Shown piece by piece: positions 1 to 6,323 of a DNA stretch of 13,963 nucleotides (position 1 is the first letter of the stretch; each line of letters begins with the position of its first letter). The notes under the pieces are model-generated. The model saw nothing but the letters and a program-made list of their open reading frames with translations, ran no database searches and was not told the DNA's origin. Origin of the DNA: Atopobium sp. UBA6362 (lineage in GTDB: Bacteria > Actinomycetota > Coriobacteriia > Coriobacteriales > Atopobiaceae); contig DJRK01000027.1 of the NCBI GenBank assembly GCA_002440065.1, positions 1 through 13,963 on the forward strand, written 5' to 3'. Both the position numbers and the translations under genes were made by a program.

Positions 1-529
1 GCTGGATCTGACAGAACTCCATGTCGCTGCCGTGCTTTTCAAGGAACTGCTCCAGCGCAGGCAGACCCGCGTGCGTGGAGAAGCCCAGATGGCGGATGCG
101 GCCGTTTTTCTTCTGCTCGAGAAGATAGGGGAGGATGTTCCACCGCGGATCCTCATAGACGGCAATGGAGTTCTCATAGACGTTATGCAGCAGATAGAAA
201 TCGAAATATTCCACGCCGCACTTTTCCAGCTGCCGCTCAAAAACGGCCTTGACGTCGTAGGTGTCCGCGATCTGGTGACCGGGGAACTTGTCGGCCAGAT
301 AAAAGCTCTCGCGCGGATAGTTTTTCAGAATGCTGCCGATGGCGGTCTCGGAGTGCCCGCTGTGATACGGCCACGCGGTATCGAAGTAATTGACGCCATG
401 ACGGATGGCTTCGTCCGTCATGGCGGCGGCCTGTTCCAGATCGATCGTCTTGTCCTCCCGCAGCGGCAGGCGCATGGTGCCGAATCCGAGCTGGGAGAGC
501 TTCAGTCCCTGAAAATCCTTGTAGATCAT
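1..529 (-). CDS. Aldo/keto reductase, partial (C-terminal part beyond the left edge)
   Basis: NAD(P)H-dependent oxidoreductase of the aldo/keto reductase superfamily; the substrate cannot be told. The 176 visible residues start MIYKDFQGLKLSQLGFGTMR, the first strands of the TIM barrel. The catalytic tetrad is visible: Asp50 in YFDTAW, Tyr55 in PYHSG, Lys81 in LADKFP and His115 in FYLLHN. The ATG at 529 is preceded on the minus strand by AAAGGA with normal spacing. The DTAWPYHSGHSE form and the clostridial style suggest the longer subgroup (about 370-380 residues) that often carries a C-terminal 4Fe-4S module, but that part is outside the window. An extended -10 promoter lies just upstream, so it is probably transcribed alone or as first gene. 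The long plus-strand reading frame over it is a shadow. Confidence 0.9.
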   Translation of the reverse strand, partial: MIYKDFQGLKLSQLGFGTMRLPLREDKTIDLEQAAAMTDEAIRHGVNYFDTAWPYHSGHSETAIGSILKNYPRESFYLADKFPGHQIADTYDVKAVFERQLEKCGVEYFDFYLLHNVYENSIAVYEDPRWNILPYLLEQKKNGRIRHLGFSTHAGLPALEQFLEKHGSDMEFCQIQ

Positions 530-549
530 GAGAGTCGATTCCTTTCTTT

Positions 550-558
550 ATTATAACA
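550..558 (-). promoter_or_regulatory. Extended -10 promoter of the aldo/keto reductase gene
   Basis: Minus strand reads TGTTATAAT, a TGn extension followed by a perfect TATAAT, about 20 nt upstream of the reductase start codon. No good -35 is seen 17 bp upstream, which is usual for extended -10 promoters. The 5' leader would be very short, just enough for the AAAGGA ribosome binding site. Confidence 0.6.
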
Positions 559-602
559 TGATAAGCATATCACACTGAGGTGGAAAAAGCCAGTACAGAA
601 AG

Positions 603-631
603 ATCCTCCGGCAGAGCTTCTGCCGGAGGAT
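603..631 (-). terminator. Hairpin terminator downstream of mntP
   Basis: Perfect 13-bp inverted repeat (arm ATCCTCCGGCAGA) with a 3-nt loop, 5 nt after the mntP stop. On the minus strand it is followed by CTTTCTG and, a little further, a run of five T, so the U-tract is imperfect. Its position between mntP and the reductase promoter fits a terminator. Confidence 0.7.
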
Positions 632-636
632 GGGAT

Positions 637-1206
637 TCAGAAATTGATGACGCCCAGATGCTCAAGGAGGATCTTCAGACCGATCAGGATCAGAATGATG
701 CCGCCGGTCAGTTCTGTTTTGGCCTTATAGCGCGTGCCGAAGAGATTGCCGACCTTGAGACCGGCTGCGGAGAACAGGAACGTCGTGATGCCGATGAGCG
801 TGACGGCCAGCGGGACGTTGACGTCGGGCAGCAGGGCGAACGTGATGCCGACAGCCAGCGCGTCGATGCTCGTGGCCAGCGCCAGAACAAGCATGGTCTT
901 GACGCTGAACGAGGCGTTGCCGTCAGTCTCCTCCTTGGAAAGGCTTTCCTTGATCATGCCCGCGCCGATGGCGGCCAGCAGGACAAAGGCGACCCAATGG
1001 TCAAAGGCTGTGATGTACTGCTCGAACGTCGAGCCGAGGAAATAGCCGATGGTCGGCATGAGCGCCTGAAAGCCGCCGAACCAGGCCCCGATGATCAGAT
1101 AGTGCTTGAATTGAAGCTTCTGCACGGAGAGCCCCTTGCAGATCGACACGGCGAATGCGTCCATGGAAAGTCCGATACCCAGAAGCAGGATCTCCAGAAT
1201 ACTCAT
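637..1206 (-). CDS. mntP: Manganese efflux pump MntP
   Basis: Small integral membrane exporter (189 aa, the normal MntP length) that removes excess Mn2+ from the cytoplasm. The family's inverted internal repeat is clear: GLSMDAFAVS with Asp16 in the first half and ATSIDALAVG with Asp115 in the second, the acidic membrane residues thought to bind the metal. About six hydrophobic segments can be drawn, with a charged loop (KESLSKEETDG) between the halves. The ATG at 1206 follows a weak AAAGG about 12 nt upstream. Many mntP genes sit behind a yybP-ykoY manganese riboswitch. Here the promoter is so close that there is no room for one, so control must be at transcription or absent. A terminator follows the stop closely, so the gene is monocistronic. 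Confidence 0.93.
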   Translation of the reverse strand: MSILEILLLGIGLSMDAFAVSICKGLSVQKLQFKHYLIIGAWFGGFQALMPTIGYFLGSTFEQYITAFDHWVAFVLLAAIGAGMIKESLSKEETDGNASFSVKTMLVLALATSIDALAVGITFALLPDVNVPLAVTLIGITTFLFSAAGLKVGNLFGTRYKAKTELTGGIILILIGLKILLEHLGVINF

Positions 1207-1239
1207 ATTCTCACACAGCCTTTACGGAAAAGTTTTGTT

Positions 1240-1268
1240 ATTATCGCACGGGGACGGTCAAAAGTCAA
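1240..1268 (-). promoter_or_regulatory. Sigma70-type promoter of mntP
   Basis: Minus strand has -35 TTGACT (1263-1268), a 17-bp spacer and -10 GATAAT (1240-1245). The start codon is about 34 nt beyond the -10. The -35 box directly abuts the T-tract of the upstream gene's terminator. Confidence 0.7.
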
Positions 1269-1269
1269 T

Positions 1270-1296
1270 AAAAAAGCGCGGTTTTCCGCGCTTTTT
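1270..1296 (-). terminator. Intrinsic terminator of the PAP2/YjdF-like operon
   Basis: Perfect 11-bp stem (AAAAAGCGCGG and its complement, 1271-1281 and 1286-1296) with a TTTT/AAAA loop. On the minus strand the GC stem is followed by a run of T, and the upstream gene's TAA stop overlaps the 5' side. The A-rich foot makes it potentially bidirectional. Confidence 0.85.
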
Positions 1297-1298
1297 AT

Positions 1299-1970
1299 TT
1301 ATGCGTTGGCCCTCTGCGTCCGCTTTTTCCGGAACGCGCGATGATAGACGATAAAATACAGCGCGGCGCTGACCGGGATGGCGGCGAAGACGTCGAGAAT
1401 GGAGTGCTGCTTGACAAAAACCGTCGACATGCTGATCACGGCGCCGAGCGGCAGCATGACCCACTGCAGATGCCGCCGGCACAGCGGTGCAGAATCAAAG
1501 CAGGCCAGCGTCAGCGCGGCGCAGCCGATGACGTGCATGCTGGGCAGCACATTCGTGTTGGTGTCGGCAGCGTAGATCCGCTTGAGGAGCCAGATGAAAA
1601 CATCGTTCTGCGCGAACTGCGTCGGCCGCAGATCCTGTCCGTTCGGGAACAGCAGGCAGAAGATGATCGATCCGCCGAAGCCAAGGCCGATATAGACCAT
1701 GAACCGCTTGAACGCCGGAACGTCGTACCACATGAGATAGAGCGTCATGATAAACAGCAGCGGGTGCCACATGCAGTAGGGGAGGATAAAAAAGCGGCAG
1801 AACGGGATCTTGTCGTCGAGCGGCAGATACGAGACCCAGTAATTCTCAGTCACGACATGCTCGGCGATATAAAACAGGACAAAATAGACGAGCCAGATGA
1901 GAAGATACCAGTGGTGGCGGCAGTTCTCAACCGTTCCGATCTTCAGCGTCCTGCGCGGGCGGTTGCTCAT
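1299..1970 (-). CDS. PAP2-superfamily membrane phosphatase
   Basis: 223-residue integral membrane protein with the three PAP2 (type 2 phosphatidic acid phosphatase) signatures: an RP dipeptide at 115-116 (QDLRPTQ), PSMH at 143-146, and Ser182 to His189 with Asp193 (STVFVKQHSILD). The two histidines are the expected nucleophile and acid. About six membrane helices surround them. The TVFVKQHSILDV form resembles the Aur1/inositol-phosphotransferase-like branch, so the substrate may be a lipid phosphate or a lipid head group. The ATG at 1970 lies 44 bp inside the upstream gene's 3' end and has AGGGAA about 8 nt before it, so translation is probably coupled to that gene. The exact reaction cannot be told from the sequence. 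Confidence 0.82.
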   Translation of the reverse strand: MSNRPRRTLKIGTVENCRHHWYLLIWLVYFVLFYIAEHVVTENYWVSYLPLDDKIPFCRFFILPYCMWHPLLFIMTLYLMWYDVPAFKRFMVYIGLGFGGSIIFCLLFPNGQDLRPTQFAQNDVFIWLLKRIYAADTNTNVLPSMHVIGCAALTLACFDSAPLCRRHLQWVMLPLGAVISMSTVFVKQHSILDVFAAIPVSAALYFIVYHRAFRKKRTQRANA

Positions 1971-2778
1971 GGTCTGATTCCCTGCTTTCTGTAGTGATCG
2001 TAGGAATGAACGCTTTTGCGATGCGGCCCTTGCCGCGGTGCTTGATATAGAAGAAGCCGAATACGCTGAACGTCAGCGCGCCGATAAAGTTGACGAACAG
2101 ATCCTCCATCGTGTCGTACAGGCCGATGTCCAGATACCCGTTGAAGCCCAGATCCTGCCCGTTGACGGCGACCGATGTGATATTTTCGATGGTGATGGGG
2201 ATATTTCTGTTTGTGGGGTCGAGCGCGACGGATGAGATCGTGTGCACGATCGTGTCCTTCTGCATGTCCATGTGGAACAGCCGGTCGATGCTGAACTCGA
2301 CGAACTCCCACAGAACGCCGATCGTCAGCGAAAAACAGAACGCGACGAGCGCAACGTAGACCGGCGACAGCTCGAACTTGATCTTGTCGTTGCGGTTCAG
2401 GATGTCGATGAGTGCGAAGCCAAAGGCCGCGCTGAGGAAGCCGCTTGTCGTATGCAGGATCGTATCCCAGTTTGGCACATTGACAAAGAAGCAGGCCAGC
2501 TCGCCGAGGATCTCCGCCGCGAAGATGAACACCAGAATGATGATCTCCAGCGTGCTCGGCAGCTCAATGCCGAAGTTCCGCTGCACGAACATCGGCAGCA
2601 GGAACAGAAACAGCACCAGCAGGCAGATCGCCGCGTTTTCATATTCGCCCCGCAGGATCGAAGAAACGAGGATCGCAACGACGATCAATCGCAAAACGAC
2701 GTAGACCGTGAACACGGCCGGCTTCTTCTTCGCCTCTGCGAGCAGCCGCAGACGCTTTTGGCGGGACTTTTCCTTCAT
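1927..2778 (-). CDS. YjdF-like multi-pass membrane protein of unknown function
   Basis: 283-residue membrane protein. A basic N-terminal stretch (MKEKSRQKRLRLLAEAKKK) precedes about seven hydrophobic segments. WDTILHTTSGFLSAAFGFAL and the later DTMEDLFVNFIGA resemble the YjdF/DUF2238-type family of Firmicutes, whose biochemical role I do not know. The region between (about residues 165-225) is hydrophilic and could be an extracytoplasmic loop. The ATG at 2778 is followed by the basic segment; AAAGGA is present but only 1 nt away, so initiation may be weak. The gene overlaps the PAP2 gene by 44 bp, so the two proteins are likely made together and may act on the same envelope component; that is inference. 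It is the last gene before the composition change. Confidence 0.72.
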   Translation of the reverse strand: MKEKSRQKRLRLLAEAKKKPAVFTVYVVLRLIVVAILVSSILRGEYENAAICLLVLFLFLLPMFVQRNFGIELPSTLEIIILVFIFAAEILGELACFFVNVPNWDTILHTTSGFLSAAFGFALIDILNRNDKIKFELSPVYVALVAFCFSLTIGVLWEFVEFSIDRLFHMDMQKDTIVHTISSVALDPTNRNIPITIENITSVAVNGQDLGFNGYLDIGLYDTMEDLFVNFIGALTFSVFGFFYIKHRGKGRIAKAFIPTITTESRESDHEQPPAQDAEDRNG

Positions 2779-2894
2779 ATCCTTTGAACTCCATCTTTGG
2801 TAAAGAGAATACTACTCGATGCGCGCGAAAAAAACAAGATTCCGTTTGTTAAACTTTTATGAAGATTGGGCACGGGAGAGATTCTGTACAAAAA

Positions 2895-3488
2895 TCACGC
2901 CTTTTTGGAGCGCCGGAAGAACAGCTTCTCCACGCGCTTGTACAAAAAGAATGTCAGCAGCGACACCAGCACGCCCTTGAGCAGGTTGAACGGCACGAGT
3001 ATGGGCACGATCATGCCGATGACGGCCTCGGTCGAGACGGCGGTGTAGAGCGGCGTCACCACGATGTTGCACACGATGCAGCACGCGAGCGAGACGACGG
3101 CGCCCGCCGCCATGCCGATCCCGAGCCCGCGCCCGCCGCCGATGCGGCGCGCGATCGCGCAGCAGGGGACCACGAGGGCGACGTTCGCGATGATCGCCAT
3201 GAGGACGCCCCAAGGGTCGAACGAGAAGATGAGGTGCAGCGCCCACGAGAGGACGACCACGATGGTGCCCGTCGCCGGCCCAAAGGCGAGGCCCGCGACC
3301 ATGCCGATGACGCAGGACGGGTCGTACTTGAGCCACGGCGCCGGCGGGAAGATGGGGATCTCGATGAAGCTCGCGATGAACGAGAGCGCGCAGAAGAGCG
3401 CGGTCACCGCGATGCGGCGCGTGGACCAGCCGGCCCCTGCCTGCGTGGTGGAGTGGACGTCGTGCGATGCGTGTGTGGAAACGGCCAT
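2895..3488 (-). CDS. ribU: Riboflavin ECF transporter S component, RibU-like
   Basis: Substrate-binding membrane subunit of an energy-coupling-factor importer, which joins shared EcfA/EcfT subunits to take up riboflavin. The protein (197 aa) has about five to six hydrophobic helices, including ALFCALSFIASFIEIPIFP, and the RibU-type PWLKYDPS motif; the tail is basic (RVEKLFFRRSKKA). The FMN riboswitch directly upstream supports the substrate. I chose the ATG at 3488 (MAVSTHASHD), which has GGAGG 5 nt upstream. An in-frame ATG at 3509 would add seven residues but lies inside the riboswitch aptamer (its conserved GTCCGGATG) and has no ribosome binding site. Divergent from murB. No terminator is visible after the stop, where the sequence changes character. 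Confidence 0.88.
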   Translation of the reverse strand: MAVSTHASHDVHSTTQAGAGWSTRRIAVTALFCALSFIASFIEIPIFPPAPWLKYDPSCVIGMVAGLAFGPATGTIVVVLSWALHLIFSFDPWGVLMAIIANVALVVPCCAIARRIGGGRGLGIGMAAGAVVSLACCIVCNIVVTPLYTAVSTEAVIGMIVPILVPFNLLKGVLVSLLTFFLYKRVEKLFFRRSKKA

Positions 3489-3498
3489 CTTGGCCTCC

Positions 3499-3636
3499 GT
3501 TTCTTTCATCCGGACTGTAACCGTTGGTCCTGGAATCCCACCAGGTCGACCGCGTATTCGCGGGTCGCGGACTTCGGCTGCGCCCGCAGGCGCCCAAGCC
3601 GTTACCGCCAGTGGGGAATCTCACCCCGCCCTGAAA
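3499..3636 (-). promoter_or_regulatory. FMN riboswitch (RFN element) controlling ribU
   Basis: Reading the minus strand, the conserved RFN blocks occur in order: GGCGGGGTGAGATTCCCC, ACTGGCGGTAA, a variable GC-rich arm, GACCTGGTGGGATTCC, AGGACCAACGG, and ACAGTCCGGATGAAAG. The closing P1 stem pairs GTTTC (3632-3636) with GAAAC (3499-3503). The ribU Shine-Dalgarno GGAGG (3494-3498) touches the 3' side of P1. There is no U-tract terminator between aptamer and gene, so FMN probably controls ribosome access (translation) rather than termination. Confidence 0.95.
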
Positions 3637-3648
3637 CTGTCGCGACAG

Positions 3649-3677
3649 ACTATAGCACCGGCCCCGCACCCCTGCAA
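3649..3677 (-). promoter_or_regulatory. Promoter of the riboswitch-ribU transcript
   Basis: Minus strand has -35 TTGCAG (3672-3677), a 17-bp spacer and -10 TATAGT (3649-3654). Transcription would start in or just before the 12-bp palindrome CTGTCGCGACAG (3637-3648), placing that small hairpin immediately ahead of the aptamer. Confidence 0.6.
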
Positions 3678-3684
3678 CGGCGCG

Positions 3685-3698
3685 AAGAAGATCTTCTT
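3685..3698. repeat. 14-bp perfect palindrome upstream of the ribU promoter
   Basis: AAGAAGATCTTCTT is a perfect palindrome 8 bp upstream of the ribU -35, in the divergent ribU-murB region. A second inverted repeat, GCGGCC with GGCCGC and a 6-bp gap, lies at 3722-3739. Either could be a protein-binding site; nothing else supports that. Confidence 0.35.
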
Positions 3699-3788
3699 GC
3701 CGTCCGCTCCGCGTGGCCCCTGCGGCCCTTCTTGGCCGCGCCGCCTTCGTAAGCCCCTCGTAAAGCCCCTATAACCTGCGCCTCGCAC

Positions 3789-3797
3789 TGCTATACT
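3789..3797 (+). promoter_or_regulatory. Extended -10 promoter of murB
   Basis: TGCTATACT is a TGn extension plus a TATACT -10 about 70 nt upstream of the murB ATG. The -35 position (CTATAA) is poor, as is common for extended -10 promoters. Confidence 0.55.
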
Positions 3798-3867
3798 TTG
3801 GTGACTTATGCGCCCCGCCTCGCGCGGACGGGCGGGACGCCTCCTGTAACCCTAGAGAAGGGAAAGC

Positions 3868-4782
3868 ATGTCCGAGAGCGACCAACCCCTCGCATGGCGC
3901 CTGCGCTCCATCGTCGGCGAGGAGAACGTGCTGGTAGACGAGCCCATGAGCGAGCACACGACGTTCAAGGTGGGCGGGCCGGCAGACCTCTACGTCATCC
4001 CCGAGGACTTCGATGAGGTCCGTCAGGTGGTGGCTGCCTGCAAGGAATCCGGCGAGAAGTACTTCTTGCTGGGGTGCGGGTCGGACCTGCTCGTTTCCGA
4101 CGAGGGCTACCGCGGCGCGATCGTCGCCGTGGCGGACGGCCTCGTGGGCGTGGCCGTCGAGGGCGACGAGATCTGCTGCCAGGCGGGCGTCGGCCTGCGC
4201 GAGGCGTCCGAGATGGCCTGTGAGCTGGGGCTTTCCGGCCTCGAGTTCGCCTGCGGGATCCCGGGCTCGGTCGGCGGCGCGTGCTACATGAACGCCGGGG
4301 CCTACGGCGGCTGCATCGCCGACGTGCTCAAGGAGGTGCGCGTCCTTCTTCCCGACGGCTCGGTGGACGACATCCCCGTGGCCGACCTCGACCTGGGCTA
4401 TCGCCAGAGCCGCGTTGCGAACGAGGGCCTCGTGGTGCTCTCGGCGACGTTCGCCCTCGAGCCGGGCGACCCCGAGAAGATCCGCGCGACCATGGACGAC
4501 CTCACGCGCCGCCGCGAGGAGAAGCAGCCGCTCGAGCTGCCGAGCGCCGGCTCCACGTTCAAGCGCCCCGAGGGCCACTTCGCCGGCAAGCTCATCACCG
4601 ACGCCGGGCTCAAGGGCTACCAGGTGGGCGGCGCCGCCGTGAGCAAGAAGCACGCCGGGTTCGTCGTGAACGTGGGCGGCGCGACAGCGGCCGACGTCCA
4701 CGCCGTGATCGAGCACGTCCAGGACGAGGTCGAGCGCCAGTTCGGCGTGCGCCTGGAGCCCGAGGTCCGCTTCCTCGGCTAA
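3868..4782 (+). CDS. murB: UDP-N-acetylenolpyruvoylglucosamine reductase MurB (short type)
   Basis: FAD enzyme that reduces UDP-GlcNAc-enolpyruvate to UDP-MurNAc with NADPH, the second committed step of peptidoglycan synthesis, in the cytoplasm. The 304 aa fit a type II (Gram-positive) MurB. FAD-binding motifs are present: TTFKVGGPAD (31-40), LGCGSDLLVSDEG (68-80) and the GIPGSVGGACYMNAGAYG loop (130-147). Active-site residues are visible: Tyr178-Arg179 with Arg182 (YRQSR), Ser229 in SAGSTFKRP as proton donor, and Glu299 in LEPEVRF. The short length and the GSTFKRPEGHFAGKLI block mark the short type. The ATG follows AGAAGGGA with proper spacing. The gene has its own promoter and an intrinsic terminator 40 bp after the stop, so it is monocistronic. 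Confidence 0.96.
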   Translation: MSESDQPLAWRLRSIVGEENVLVDEPMSEHTTFKVGGPADLYVIPEDFDEVRQVVAACKESGEKYFLLGCGSDLLVSDEGYRGAIVAVADGLVGVAVEGDEICCQAGVGLREASEMACELGLSGLEFACGIPGSVGGACYMNAGAYGGCIADVLKEVRVLLPDGSVDDIPVADLDLGYRQSRVANEGLVVLSATFALEPGDPEKIRATMDDLTRRREEKQPLELPSAGSTFKRPEGHFAGKLITDAGLKGYQVGGAAVSKKHAGFVVNVGGATAADVHAVIEHVQDEVERQFGVRLEPEVRFLG

Positions 4783-4793
4783 CCCCGCCGCCC

Positions 4794-4820
4794 GCAATTT
4801 GGGGTCCGACCCCAAATTGC
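4794..4820. repeat. 27-bp palindrome, copy 1 (left outer)
   Basis: Arms GCAATTTGGGGTC and its complement (13 bp each) with one central base. It lies 11 bp after the murB stop. The same palindrome recurs at 6324-6354 and, shortened, at 6380-6402, always outside the flanks of the nuclease-gene island. Confidence 0.9.
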
Positions 4821-4823
4821 ACC

Positions 4824-4858
4824 GTTAGGCTGCTTCTACGGAAGTAGCCTAACTTTTT
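4824..4858 (+). terminator. Intrinsic terminator of murB (hairpin 1 of the left composite repeat)
   Basis: 13-bp stem GTTAGGCTGCTTC with GAAGTAGCCTAAC, including one G-U pair, closed by a TACG tetraloop of the stable UNCG type and followed at once by five T. It is also the first element of a longer composite repeat shared with 6151-6272. Confidence 0.88.
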
Positions 4859-4942
4859 AACCATCGGTAAAAACCCAGTTGGCAATTTAGAAGTCCTTCT
4901 TCGCGGCTCCTTAGCCTACTTGCCAAGAAGTACCCTAACTTT
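4824..4942 (+). repeat. Two-hairpin composite repeat, left copy
   Basis: A unit of about 115 bp: hairpin 1 (4824-4853), T-tract, conserved AACTTTTTAACCATCG, a spacer with CCAGTTG and a short GAAG/CTTC inverted repeat, then a second hairpin region (4911-4938). It aligns along its length, at roughly two-thirds identity by eye, with the reverse complement of 6151-6272. Hairpin 2 here is imperfect: TTAG..TACTT pairs with AAGTA..CTAA around a CC/CC mismatch. Confidence 0.8.
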
Positions 4943-4963
4943 CGCGCGCTCACTTTCGCGCGC
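4938..4963. repeat. Tandem 12-bp direct repeat
   Basis: ACTTTCGCGCGC occurs at 4938-4949 and again at 4952-4963, a 14-bp period. It begins at the inner edge of the left composite repeat. The remaining bases to the nuclease-gene start (4964-5081) hold only a possible -10 (TAGAAT at 5041-5046). Confidence 0.6.
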
Positions 4964-5081
4964 CGCCGCAGACGCCGAGCAAAGAAGCCCGCTCGCCGGG
5001 CAAAGCTCTCGCGCCGCAATTAGATGCCCAGAGAGTCCGGTAGAATCTATCGCCCTTTGAGCTCGTCGAACAGAGGAACGC

Positions 5082-6133
5082 ATGGCGATCATCTTCTCCC
5101 ACGACACGGCGCTCGAGATTCTGCGGGCCATCCCGCCCCAGGCGAAGCTGACGAAGCCTTTCGCGGGCGAGGTCCCTATGGGCGGCGACGGCATCACGAC
5201 CGACTTCGGCGAGCTTGCGCGCGTCGATCCCGCTGCTTTTGGAGCCCGAAGCCGTCCGGTCCACGTCCTCGTTGGCAAAGGTCAGCGGAGAAGTCAAGCG
5301 CGCGAAGTGGTGAGCCATGAATTCGGCGAGGGCCGCGTCCCCTTCCCGCTTCTCTGGGGTTTCTCGCAGACGTCGGGCAGTTCGCGCCACGGCATCTATT
5401 TTGTAGTCCGGAGGCGGTCTTTGTCCAGCTTTCCCGGACTGCCGATCTCGTGTCGGCGGTCTGCCTGGGCTTTGAGCTATGTGGGGCGTACTCGCATTTC
5501 GCGCCCCCGGTCTCGGGATTCTACGAACGGCCTCCGCTCACGACCGGCGACCGGATCTTCATGGGGCTCGAGTGGTTCCGCGGCAGTCGCGGCCTGGGGC
5601 GCAGCCAAGAAGCGCTGAGCCTCGTCTGCGAAGGCTCGCGTTCGCCTATGGAGACGCTCGTTGCCTGCGAGCTGGCGTTTCCCGACGATCTCGGCGGATT
5701 CGGGTTCGAGAACCCGAAGCTCAACTACGAGGTGGCGCTCGACGCGGTCAGCGCGGGGTTGGCGGGTAGCCGTCGCTGCTATATCGACATCGCCTGGCCC
5801 GATGCCAAGGTCGGCATCGAGTACAACGGCCGCGAATACCACCTCGATCACGCACGGGACCGTAAGCGGGTCGAGGCGCTCGAGCATATGGGCTGGTCGA
5901 TAAGGACCGTCGAGGCCCGAGACCTTGCCGACCCCCGTCGCCTCGAGGCCGTCGTGAGGACCCTTCGGGGCAAGGTGCCCGAACGCAACGGCACCGTGCC
6001 GCAGCGGGCGAGCCGTACGCAAAGGGCGGCGCTGCACGCTGAGCTACTCGGCGCCACCCGCAGTGGGCTTGGACTTGAGGCCGCTCTCTTTGCCGCGGGC
6101 GTGCCGCACGGGATCGCGACGCTCCACGTATAG
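5082..6133 (+). pseudogene. DUF559/VSR-like nuclease-domain protein, frameshifted
   Basis: One gene in two frames. The N-terminal part runs from the ATG at 5082 (MAIIFSHDTALEILRAIPPQ, with AGAGGAA upstream and a TAGAAT -10) in frame to about 5,320-5,345. The rest continues one frame back as LFCSPEAVFVQLSRTADLVSAVCLGFEL and reaches the stop at 6133, consistent with loss of one base. The C-terminal part has a DUF559/very-short-patch-repair-like PD-(D/E)XK core: SPMETL, then CYIDIAWPD, GIEYNGREYH and DRKR, followed by the conserved GWSIRTVEARDL. The family resembles AbiEi-like/DUF559 proteins I recall as frequent in Coriobacteriia. Its cellular role is not known to me. A GTG at 5450 could start a shorter, nuclease-only protein of 227 aa. 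It is framed by inverted composite repeats, unlike its neighbours. Confidence 0.7.
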
Positions 6134-6150
6134 CAGTGGGCCTGGCCAAG

Positions 6151-6272
6151 CCAAAAGATAGCCTACTTCTGCAGAAGTAGGCCAAGGCAGCGCAAAGAAG
6201 ACCTTCTCGGCACTCAACTGGTCTTTTGTCGATGGTTAAAAAGTTAGGGTACTTCCGCGGAAGTACCCTAAA
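6151..6272 (-). repeat. Two-hairpin composite repeat, right copy (inverted)
   Basis: Reverse-complement relative of 4824-4942. On the minus strand, in order: hairpin 1 (perfect 28-bp palindrome, 6244-6271), T5, AACCATCG, CCAGTTG, a GAAG/CTTC block, and hairpin 2 (perfect 22-bp palindrome with arm GCCTACTTCTG, 6161-6182). Its stems are intact, whereas hairpin 2 of the left copy is degenerate. Confidence 0.8.
6239..6271 (-). terminator. Intrinsic terminator for the DUF711 transcript
   Basis: On the minus strand a 14-bp-arm palindrome (arm TTAGGGTACTTCCG) is followed by CTTTTT. It is the first good stem-plus-T-tract downstream of the DUF711 stop, after two 27-bp-type palindromes. Confidence 0.75.
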
Positions 6273-6323
6273 ACTGTTCCAATCGTCTGCCAAGCCTGGC
6301 GCGACCCGCGTTGCCCTCGCTAC

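Noticed and set aside
32..556. Plus-strand open frame over the left edge
   Set aside because: It is antisense to a clear aldo/keto reductase with all four catalytic residues and has no recognisable motif.
1207..1262. yybP-ykoY manganese riboswitch before mntP
   Set aside because: Expected from the family, but the promoter leaves only about 30 nt of leader and no aptamer motifs are present.
580..1344. Plus-strand 254-codon frame
   Set aside because: Opposite strand of mntP; composition is charged and repetitive, and it runs through the mntP promoter and two terminators.
2857..3752. Overlapping plus and minus frames of 236-297 codons over ribU
   Set aside because: Shadows of the ribU gene and its riboswitch; Arg-, Ala- and Asp-rich without family features.
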